Below are positions 41,105-48,596 of a stretch of 64,000 nt of DNA, one piece after another. The DNA comes from Mucilaginibacter ginsenosidivorans (GTDB lineage: Bacteria > Bacteroidota > Bacteroidia > Sphingobacteriales > Sphingobacteriaceae): contig NZ_CP042436.1 of assembly GCF_007971025.1 (NCBI RefSeq), positions 3,906,001 through 3,970,000 of the forward strand, written 5' to 3'. Within the stretch, counting starts at the first letter, position 1; every line of letters starts with the position of its first letter. Both the position numbers and the translations under genes were made by a program. The notes under the pieces were generated by a model. It ran no database searches, had not been told where the DNA came from, and saw only the letters and a list, made by a program, of their open reading frames with translations.

Positions 41105-43681
41105 TTACGCCAAATTCCGCCCGGCATTTACAATACCATAAACCGTGCGTATCACCAGCTTGTTGTAAATATCGGTCAGTTCTTCATCCTTCTTTTTGTT
41201 GATGCACTGTAAAGCATAATGCTGAACAATAACCAGCGGCAATACAATACGTTCGCGAACGGCGATCGAGCGTTTTTCAACGGGATATTCTTCCATCAAA
41301 ACTGTGCTGTCCGTCAATTCAAGCAACATAGCTTTGGTCAGTTCAAATTCATCTTTAAGCTGCTGCCAGAATGCCGCGAATTTTTTATCATTAAGCAGGT
41401 AACCCGTTACCCTGAAGTCCGATTTTGACATGGACATCATGCAGTTATCCAGCATGGTTTTGAAAAAGCCCGATTTGTGATAAAGCTCTTTCGCTTCTTC
41501 CCATTTATTATCCTCTTTTATCTTTTTCAAAGCGGTTCCCACGCCATAAAAGCCCGGGATATTCTGCTTAAGCTGGCTCCACGACGTAACAAAACTGATG
41601 GCACGCAGGTCCTCCAGTTTAAGCGCCGAATCGGCATTGCGCTTAGTTGGCCGGCTGCTGATGTTGATCTTCGACAGCAGTCGCAATGGACTGTATTTCT
41701 CCAGGTACTCCAAAAAATTCGGGTGTTCGCGCAGGCCCATAAAAAGCTTGTAGCTTTCATCAGCCATTTCGCATATCAGGTCCTTATTTTCCGGTGTCAG
41801 CAGGTCGTTGTCATTAGGATTCAACGCCGACGTAATGCCCGCACTGATCAGTTGTTCTACGTTAAAGCGTGCCGTCTCAACAGATCCGTACTGCGAACTT
41901 ACCGTCTGCCCTTGTATCGTCAGTTGAATGTGTTCGTTGGCTATTTCACTGCCCATTGAAGCATAAAAACGATGCGTTTTACCCCCGCCACGCGCCGGCG
42001 GACCTCCCCTGCCGTCAAAAAAAGCCAGGTCGATGCCATACTTACGCGCCAGTGCCGTCAACTCCACTTTGGCTTTGTAGATCGACCAATTGGCCATCAA
42101 ATAGCCACCGTCTTTGGTACTATCCGAAAAGCCAAGCATTATCGTTTGGCGGTTGCCCCTTCGTTTCAGGTGTTGCTTATAAAAAGGATGAACGTACAGA
42201 CTTTCCATTACATCCGCAGCATGGGTCAGGTCGTTCACTGTCTCGAACAAGGGCATAAAATCAACTGTCAGCGATTCTTTCTTCCAACCGCTCCACAAAA
42301 ACAGGTTGATCAATTGTAATATATCCGAAGCACGCTGGCAGTTGCTAATGATAAAACGCTGGCAGGCCTTCTCGCCGTTGGAATATTGTATCTGTTTTAC
42401 CAGCCTGATGGTATCCAAAGCATCTTTGATCAGGTCATCGGCGTCATCGGGGCAATGGTAATCGGCCTCGTTAAACGGTATGGCTGTTAGTTTTTCTTCT
42501 TCGCTAAGCGTGTCATAGCCTTTCAGTCCCGATTTTATCTGCGATTGCTTGATGCAATGCTGAAACACGCTGCGCAGTACACGGCTGTCCTGCCTGATGT
42601 CGAGTGTAGCAAAGTAACAGCCGAATAATTTTACCTTCTGGATAAAATGATCGACTATATCTACAAACAGCCCCAGGTGATCGGTTACCAGCGTATCTTT
42701 TATGGAAGTGAGCAGCGAAAGCAGTTCACCCTGTAAATCTTTTGGATTAGACTGCGCATTGAAAGCGTTCTGATAAAGCAGCTTTTCCAGCCGAGCCATT
42801 GTTTTTTCAACTCCGCGGAACGTAATGCGTCGCTTCAGCAGCCTGAAATCGCGATAGTAACAGCGGAAAATGATCTGCCTCAAAAGAGCCGCCACCGAAG
42901 CGGTTGTTTCGGCATGAACATTTGGATTTCCATCCCTATCGCCGCCCGGCCAAAAACCAAGCTCCAGCACCTGGTGGCCGTTGTCAAAATCAAACTCCTC
43001 CTCCAGTTTAGCCTGGATAGCTGCTACCGCGTGGTAAAAAGTATTTTCGAGGAACCAAACCAAACTGGTAGCCTCATCCACCGGTGTGGGCGATGTTTTA
43101 TTAAAGAACGGCGTTTTGCCCAATTGCTGCAACAGAGCATCGATATTATTCAGATCATTAACTTTCAATGCCTCTATCAGGTCGGTTATGATACCCAATA
43201 CCGACCCTGGATAAAATTGCGTCGGGTGAGCTGTAAGAACCAACCGCAACGAGAAATCCTCTAACTTTTTGCCGATCTTATCCCTTGCCTTGTCGCTTTG
43301 CGCCGCCTGCTGTAAAAGGCTGCTTAGCGACCCGCTGTCGTCCATCTTACCTATTTTTCCGAAGGATGAATCTTCTATGGCGTCAAACAAAACAACCTGT
43401 CTCTCAATATACTGGATAAAGCGAAACAAACGATTGATCTGCTCGCGATGATCGATACCCGGCACATACTTTTCAAAAAAAGATTCGATGATCTCTGTAG
43501 GCGATAACTGCTGAGCCGTTCCCTTTTCGCAATGCGAGCTAAAAAAAGGCAGCAATATCCCGGTGTCCTTTACCTGGTAAAAAGGCAAGGTCTGAAACAG
43601 GCTGTTATACAACTCAAAACGGGTAACAACTTCCTGGTTGAAAATGGTTTCCTTATTGCTGAGTTTTAAAGTAGAGGACAT
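41105..43681 (-). CDS. ppc: Phosphoenolpyruvate carboxylase
   Basis: An 858-residue PEPC that makes oxaloacetate from PEP and bicarbonate, an anaplerotic entry to the TCA cycle. The first catalytic motif is RLVLTAHPTQF (His152), then FWPGGDRDGNPNVHAETT, LGFSDSTKDGGYLMANW and FFDGRGGPPARGGGKTHRF. The last motif replaces the enterobacterial FHGRGG-T version; the C-terminus ends AGRNLA rather than the usual RNTG, so allosteric control may differ. Single gene, divergent from the FUSC gene. Confidence 0.94.
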   Translation of the reverse strand: MSSTLKLSNKETIFNQEVVTRFELYNSLFQTLPFYQVKDTGILLPFFSSHCEKGTAQQLSPTEIIESFFEKYVPGIDHREQINRLFRFIQYIERQVVLFDAIEDSSFGKIGKMDDSGSLSSLLQQAAQSDKARDKIGKKLEDFSLRLVLTAHPTQFYPGSVLGIITDLIEALKVNDLNNIDALLQQLGKTPFFNKTSPTPVDEATSLVWFLENTFYHAVAAIQAKLEEEFDFDNGHQVLELGFWPGGDRDGNPNVHAETTASVAALLRQIIFRCYYRDFRLLKRRITFRGVEKTMARLEKLLYQNAFNAQSNPKDLQGELLSLLTSIKDTLVTDHLGLFVDIVDHFIQKVKLFGCYFATLDIRQDSRVLRSVFQHCIKQSQIKSGLKGYDTLSEEEKLTAIPFNEADYHCPDDADDLIKDALDTIRLVKQIQYSNGEKACQRFIISNCQRASDILQLINLFLWSGWKKESLTVDFMPLFETVNDLTHAADVMESLYVHPFYKQHLKRRGNRQTIMLGFSDSTKDGGYLMANWSIYKAKVELTALARKYGIDLAFFDGRGGPPARGGGKTHRFYASMGSEIANEHIQLTIQGQTVSSQYGSVETARFNVEQLISAGITSALNPNDNDLLTPENKDLICEMADESYKLFMGLREHPNFLEYLEKYSPLRLLSKINISSRPTKRNADSALKLEDLRAISFVTSWSQLKQNIPGFYGVGTALKKIKEDNKWEEAKELYHKSGFFKTMLDNCMMSMSKSDFRVTGYLLNDKKFAAFWQQLKDEFELTKAMLLELTDSTVLMEEYPVEKRSIAVRERIVLPLVIVQHYALQCINKKKDEELTDIYNKLVIRTVYGIVNAGRNLA

Positions 43682-43840
43682 AGAATTAATATCAGAATGG
43701 TGGTGTATTGGTTTTCTTAGAATATCGGCGTGAATTTAATAATTTTACTGATAAAACCTATAAAAAAATGAGTATTTAATAATATAAAATCAATATTAAT
43801 GCAATAATTATTAAAATATATACCCAGGATTTAATTTTTG

Positions 43841-43848
43841 TAAATTTG
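43841..43848 (+). promoter_or_regulatory. -7 promoter box of the FUSC gene
   Basis: TAAATTTG followed by C is an exact TAnnTTTG match, 23 bases before the start codon at 43872, in an A/T-rich gap between the divergent ppc and FUSC genes. No TTG at the usual distance. Confidence 0.45.
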
Positions 43849-43871
43849 CACCCAAAATATCGCCGTATTTT

Positions 43872-46016
43872 ATGAATATCCAATTGAGAGAAATAAAGGG
43901 CTTTTTTTACAGTCAGTATTTTTCTGATGGATTGAGGATGTGCCTGGGTATCCTCGCACCCGCGCTGGCGTTTTACTTTGTTCACCGCTTCGATCTTGGT
44001 ATTACGCTTTCACTCGGAGCCTTATGCGTTTCGGTGGTTGATACCCCCGGGCCGTTGGTGTACAAGCGGAATGCCATGCTGGTAAGCACCGCATGCATTT
44101 TTTTGGTAGCTATAGCAACCGGGTTTGCCCGCTTTAATGCCGTGACACTTGGCATTGGTATTACGGTTATCACCTTTATTTTTTCAATGCTGGCCGTTTA
44201 CGGCACACGCGCTGCAGCGATTGGCACCGGTGCTATGCTGATGATGATCTTCATGATCGAAAAACCTATCAGCCCTTCCGAGGTGTTGGCTTACAGCGCG
44301 GAAGCTACGGCAGGGGGACTCTGGTATACCTTTTTCAGCCTGTTATTTTTCAGTATCAGGCCCTACCGCGCGGCACAGCAGGCTTTGGGCGAAAGCATTA
44401 TGGATGTAGTAAGATTTCTGCGTGTAAAGGCCGATTTCTACTTGCCTGATATGGATATAGATGATAACTACCGTAAGCTGGTTTCGCAGCAGATAGAGGT
44501 GAGCCAGCACCAGGATGCTGTGCGCGAACTACTTTTCAAAAGCAGGCTGATGGTAAAAGAATCGACCAACGCAAGCCGGATATTAGTGCTGACATTCGTC
44601 GACCTGGTCGATCTTTATGAACAAATACTGGCGACACACTATGACTATGGCGAGGTAAGAGAAAAATTCGGCGATACGGGCATCCTTGAGGAAATTGCCC
44701 GGCTGCTGCAGCGTATGGCGCACGAGCTGGAAAATATCGGGTACGCGGTACTGGCCAATAAACGCTATAATCATTCGCACGATTTTATTGCCGAACTCGA
44801 TAACCTGAAGCGGCGCATCGACGAGCTTTCTGCAACGCAGAATGGTGCCAGCAGCCTGGTATTAAAGAAGATACTAGTTAACCTGCGCGATCTGAACGAG
44901 AATATACATAACATTTTCAGCTATTACAATTCACGTTCCTCAAAGGGGCTCATAGAGACACCACGGAATGTTGAGTATTCGAAGTTTGTAACCCGGCAGG
45001 ATTATGCTCCGCAGGTATATTTTGATAATTTTTCACTTTCCTCGTCCTCTTTCAGGCATGCAGTAAGGGTATCGCTGGCCTGCTTGGTCGGGTTTGTTAC
45101 GGCGCGGCTGTTATTTCTCGGGCATCACAGTTATTGGGTATTACTTACCATTATTGTGATACTAAAGCCAGGATTCAGCCTTTCCAAACAACGCAATTAT
45201 CAAAGGCTCATCGGTACCATCGGCGGGGGTATCATCGGCCTGGTGATTCTCAAGTTCATTCCGAATAAAGAGGTACAGTTTATTCTTTTCATTGTTTTGA
45301 TGATCGGAACCTATAGTTTTACCCGGCTCAATTATGTAGTGGCCGTTATTTTTATGACGCCTTATGTGCTTTTGCTGTTCAAGTTTTTAGGGGTCACCCA
45401 GATCAGCCTTGTCGAAGAACGTATCATCGATACAGTTATCGGTTCGGTTATTGCATTTATTGCAATTTATGCCATTTTTCCGACCTGGGAATTTAACCAG
45501 GTGCAGCAAAGTCTCGGCGATGTAGTTCGCGCTAATACGAACTACCTGGCCAGGATAGCCGAAAATATAACCGGGAGAGCAATAAGCGTCACCGATTATA
45601 AGCTGGCGCGAAAGGACGTTTACGTAAAATCTGCCAACCTGTCGGCAACTTTCGAGCGAATGACCTCGGAACCCAAAAGCAAACAGAAAAAGATCAAAGA
45701 GATACACAAATTCGTGGTGCTCAACCACATCCTTTCCTCCTACCTCGCTAACCTTGCCTCGGGCATTACCGGGAAAAACCTGCACCTGTCGCAGCCGGAG
45801 AATTTAAAGCTTATCCGCAAAAGTATAGCCGTACTGAACGAAAGTAACAGGAAATTAGGTGAATCCCCCGTCGACTTCATATCAGAGAAATCAGCCGCAA
45901 ATATTGGGGAAACAAAAGAACCGACCGCTAACGAAAGCCTGCTAAAAGAACAACTCGGTTTTATTAATAAGATCAGCTACGATATAGCTAAGGTGACGGA
46001 AAATATATTGGCGTAA
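43872..46016 (+). CDS. FUSC-family (YccS-like) inner-membrane protein
   Basis: A 714-residue protein with two blocks of five to six membrane spans (about 25-165 and 395-530), each followed by a cytoplasmic helical part, the YccS/FUSC plan. LSLGALCVSVVDTPGPLVYK in the first block and LTIIVILKPGFSLSKQRNYQ and RLIGTIGGGIIGL in the second are the family signatures. Related proteins export aromatic acids or fusaric acid. The substrate is not known. Confidence 0.92.
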   Translation: MNIQLREIKGFFYSQYFSDGLRMCLGILAPALAFYFVHRFDLGITLSLGALCVSVVDTPGPLVYKRNAMLVSTACIFLVAIATGFARFNAVTLGIGITVITFIFSMLAVYGTRAAAIGTGAMLMMIFMIEKPISPSEVLAYSAEATAGGLWYTFFSLLFFSIRPYRAAQQALGESIMDVVRFLRVKADFYLPDMDIDDNYRKLVSQQIEVSQHQDAVRELLFKSRLMVKESTNASRILVLTFVDLVDLYEQILATHYDYGEVREKFGDTGILEEIARLLQRMAHELENIGYAVLANKRYNHSHDFIAELDNLKRRIDELSATQNGASSLVLKKILVNLRDLNENIHNIFSYYNSRSSKGLIETPRNVEYSKFVTRQDYAPQVYFDNFSLSSSSFRHAVRVSLACLVGFVTARLLFLGHHSYWVLLTIIVILKPGFSLSKQRNYQRLIGTIGGGIIGLVILKFIPNKEVQFILFIVLMIGTYSFTRLNYVVAVIFMTPYVLLLFKFLGVTQISLVEERIIDTVIGSVIAFIAIYAIFPTWEFNQVQQSLGDVVRANTNYLARIAENITGRAISVTDYKLARKDVYVKSANLSATFERMTSEPKSKQKKIKEIHKFVVLNHILSSYLANLASGITGKNLHLSQPENLKLIRKSIAVLNESNRKLGESPVDFISEKSAANIGETKEPTANESLLKEQLGFINKISYDIAKVTENILA

Positions 46017-46027
46017 CAAACCTGTCA

Positions 46028-46118
46028 TGTCATTTCGACGAGGAACGAGGAGAAATGTTGAATAAATGGACGGACTTTGCGCAGCATACCAGATTTTTCT
46101 CTGTCGTCCGAAATGACA
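46028..46118. repeat. REP-like palindromic element
   Basis: TGTCATTTCGAC (from 46028) and its complement CGAAATGACA (to 46118), with further matches GAGGAGAAAT / ATTTTTCTC inside, form an imperfect hairpin of about 90 bases between the converging FUSC and PhoH genes. The sequence looks like the dispersed palindromes of Sphingobacteriaceae and may also act as a two-way terminator. Confidence 0.55.
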
Positions 46119-46130
46119 ACCGGACTATGT

Positions 46131-47465
46131 TTACAATCTCTCTATCGCCAAATTCGCTAACTCGCTCCGCTCCCCTTTTTGCAGGGTAATATGCGCATAC
46201 AAAGGGTGCCCCTTGGCTTTATCGATCAGGTACGATAGCCCGTTACTTTCCGCATCCAGGTACGGCGTGTCTATCTGGTAAATATCCCCGGTAAACACAA
46301 ATTTGCTGTTCTCGCCGGCGCGTGAGATGATGGTCTTGATCTCGTGGGGCGTCAGGTTTTGAGCCTCGTCGACGATGAAGAAAATTTTGGTCAATGTTCG
46401 CCCCCGGATAAAGGCCAGCGGGGCAATGGATATTTTATCATTGATCACCAGTTCATCTATCTTGGCCTGCATCTTCTCGTCATCGCTGAACTGGTCCTTG
46501 ATAAATTTCAGGTTGTCCCATATCGGAGCCATATAAGGGTCTATCTTCGATTTTACATCACCCGGCAAAAAACCAATATCCTTATTGCTCAGCGGAACAA
46601 TTGGGCGGGTTACATATATCTGGCGGTAATATTTGCGTTGTTCCAGTGCGCCGGCCAGCGCCAGCAGGGTTTTGCCTGTTCCGGCGTTACCCTGTATGGT
46701 CACCAGCTTAATATCCGGGTGCATCAGCGCATGAATGGCAAATGCCTGCTCCTGGTTTTTGGGGTAAATATTAAAAACAGGCTGTTCCGATACTTTTTCC
46801 AGCGCATTGGTATTGCTGTTGTAAAAAGCTGTGGTCGCTCTGCTCTTGCCGTGCAGGCTGTAAAAGTGATTGCTTTTATTGGGTAAAATATCCAGTTCGC
46901 CGTTGTTAAGCACCGTTTGTTTATCTAATTGGCCTATCAGCTTATCTGGTACCTTGGTCAGGATGGTCTCACCGGTATACAGATCCTCCAGATTTTTGAT
47001 CTTGCCCGTTTCGTAATCCTCGGCATTCAGATTTAAGGCTTTGGCTTTCAGGCGCAGGCAAATATCCTTCGATACCAGGATCACTTTCTTCTCGGGATAC
47101 TCCTCCTGCAGGCCAAGCGCGGCATTAAGAATGCGATGATCTATTTTGTCGCTGCCAAAAACTTCTTCAGCGTCCACCGAAGTTGTTTTTACATCCATCA
47201 CCACTTTAAAACTGCCTTTATCCTTACCCTTCAGCGGCACCCATTTGTTCAGCAGGTTCTTTTTGGAAACAATATCCATCAGCCGGATAAAACTGCGGGC
47301 CTCGAAATTACGGGTGTCGTTCCCGCTTTTCATATTATCCAGCTCCTCCAGCACCTGTATGGGCAGGGCTACGTCGTGTTCCTGGAAGTTTTCGAACGCA
47401 TTATGGTCATACAAAATGACCGAGGTGTCCAATACAAATATCTTTTCTCTCCCGTTAGCTGGCAT
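46131..47465 (-). CDS. PIN-domain PhoH-family ATPase
   Basis: A 444-residue protein: N-terminal PIN ribonuclease domain (KIFVLDTSVILYDHNAFENF with the first catalytic Asp; ILVSKDICLRLKAKALN near residue 130) and C-terminal PhoH/RecA-type ATPase (KLVTIQGNAGTGKTLLALAG Walker A, FFIVDEAQNLTPHEIKTIIS Walker B, SKFVFTGDIYQID). This architecture (PhoH2-like) is linked to RNA unwinding and cleavage in other bacteria. Single gene. Confidence 0.92.
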   Translation of the reverse strand: MPANGREKIFVLDTSVILYDHNAFENFQEHDVALPIQVLEELDNMKSGNDTRNFEARSFIRLMDIVSKKNLLNKWVPLKGKDKGSFKVVMDVKTTSVDAEEVFGSDKIDHRILNAALGLQEEYPEKKVILVSKDICLRLKAKALNLNAEDYETGKIKNLEDLYTGETILTKVPDKLIGQLDKQTVLNNGELDILPNKSNHFYSLHGKSRATTAFYNSNTNALEKVSEQPVFNIYPKNQEQAFAIHALMHPDIKLVTIQGNAGTGKTLLALAGALEQRKYYRQIYVTRPIVPLSNKDIGFLPGDVKSKIDPYMAPIWDNLKFIKDQFSDDEKMQAKIDELVINDKISIAPLAFIRGRTLTKIFFIVDEAQNLTPHEIKTIISRAGENSKFVFTGDIYQIDTPYLDAESNGLSYLIDKAKGHPLYAHITLQKGERSELANLAIERL

Positions 47466-47599
47466 AGAAGGCTAAATTAGGGAAATTTTGGAATGCCCCC
47501 TCTAAATCTCCCCCTGTAGGCAAGACTTTTTTATTTTTTTCTTTAATCCCGTCCTCCCTGTAACTTAGGTTTACCCATAAAAATTGAAATTTTACCAGG

Positions 47600-47745
47600 C
47601 GTTCCAATGGAACGCATTTTTAAATGTTCATTTTCTCTACTACCAACCAGTCGCCCCCATGGGGCGAGGAATATAAAAGAGCGTCCTGTAAGGAGGCATG
47701 GTTGGTAGAAACCAATAAAATGCCCGACTACGTTCCATAGGAACG
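47600..47745. repeat. Composite of nested palindromes (REP-like)
   Basis: Ordered palindromes: CGTTCCAATGGAACG (47600-47614); a 10-base inverted repeat CTACCAACCA (47640-47649) / TGGTTGGTAG (47699-47708) enclosing CGCCCCCATGGGGCG (47652-47666); then CGTTCCATAGGAACG (47731-47745). Outer and inner units are symmetrical, so the element reads nearly the same on both strands. A minus-strand open frame across it (47543-47887) is probably a by-product. Likely a dispersed intergenic repeat of the genome; no transposase is seen. Confidence 0.6.
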
Positions 47746-47805
47746 TTTGGTTATATCGGCGAGGTTCTCGAATGATTTTATATTGGAATGGATCTGGAGG
47801 GGTGT

Positions 47806-48330
47806 AAAAACGAAAACGGAAGCGTACTCTTGCGAATATCTTCCGTTTTCTGACTCCTGCCCAACCGTAGTTGAACAAAAGCATCAAGTTTTGTGTACAT
47901 GACCGATTGTTTACTCTCGTCGCCCTTGCGGGTTCCGGTTTCTTCGTTCTCTGCGCCCGTCTTCGCGTTACTCCGTAAAATACCGCGATCGTGTTGCAGT
48001 GCTTGTGTCTGGCTTCGCATCGTTTTCGGCGGCTTGCGCCGTTTCGGTCCTCATGTTGTCCGCAGCTTGCGCTGTTTCGGTGTCTGTGTGTTGTCCGCGG
48101 CTTGCGCCGTTTCGGTTTCTGTTAGGTCTCAGCAGCTTGCGCTGTTTCGTTCCTGCTATGCTTTTGTAGTATCACGCTGGTTCCGGCGGCTCTCGCCATC
48201 GTGCTCTTTGTGTTACCGGGTTGACTTCCTGTGATCTTTAGCTCCTCCGAAGATTCGCCCGATTCACACTCTGTTTTTCCCTCAAACTGTCAAAGTACGT
48301 CGTTCTTGATGTTATCTAAGGTAGTGTGCA
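47806..48330 (-). ncRNA. Candidate structured RNA: array of GCAA-capped hairpins
   Basis: Within the 1131-base gene-free stretch 47466-48596, four hairpins with identical loop TTGC (GCAA on minus, a GNRA tetraloop) lie at 48030-48041, 48063-48074, 48098-48109 and 48133-48144, centre spacings 33, 35 and 35. Stems alternate CGGC/GCCG, CAGC/GCTG, CGGC/GCCG, CAGC/GCTG, so one base pair changes on both sides together. The two middle ones have an outer CCG/CGG pair with a three-base bulge. Weaker members are at 47923-47932 (CCC-TTGC-GGG) and 48185-48197. The array ends with the long hairpin 47812-47850, also GCAA-capped and followed by TTTTT. TACTTTG-like promoter boxes occur near 48290 and 48330 on the minus strand. 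Transcription is inferred. Confidence 0.4.
47812..47850 (-). terminator. Long GCAA-capped hairpin, terminator-like
   Basis: GAAAACGGAAG (47812-47822) pairs with CTTCCGTTTTC (47840-47850), and inside it TACTC / GAATA pair around TTGC (five pairs, one wobble), so 16 base pairs in total. On the minus strand the stem is followed by GTTTTTAC, consistent with an intrinsic terminator for a transcript from the hairpin array. Confidence 0.5.
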
Positions 48331-48596
48331 AAGTAACCCGTGTCAAGTTTTTTTCATCATTTTTATGAACAGTTTCTTAACAATTTTACTACCTGTTGTT
48401 AACAATAATTTGGCGTTGATTGATAGCCTATTGGCTGTTTGAAAAGTCGACATCCGGGCTCTTGTTAACAGTCCGTTTATCAACAAATAAGGGATTTTCG
48501 CAGACGCGCGGGTTCCGAAAAAATCCCAAAAACCTGCATAGTCTGATTTTTTTGGTTTAAAAAGTCCGGTTTTTCTAATGCAAGCTTTGTGCAAAT

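Noticed and set aside
47543..47887. A 114-codon minus-strand open frame across the palindromic region
   Set aside because: It is made of the palindromic repeat itself, overlaps the hairpin array end and shows no domain; such frames are by-products of the repeat.
47893..48234. A 113-codon plus-strand open frame through the hairpin array
   Set aside because: Repeat unit lengths of 33 and 35 bases shift the reading frame between copies, and the translation has a biased Cys/Arg/Ser composition, so coding is unlikely.
48361..48560. Replication origin candidate (A/T-rich, GTTAAC motifs, one TTATCAACA)
   Set aside because: No cluster of DnaA-box consensus matches and no dnaA, dnaN or gyrB genes nearby; kept only as a low-interest motif finding.
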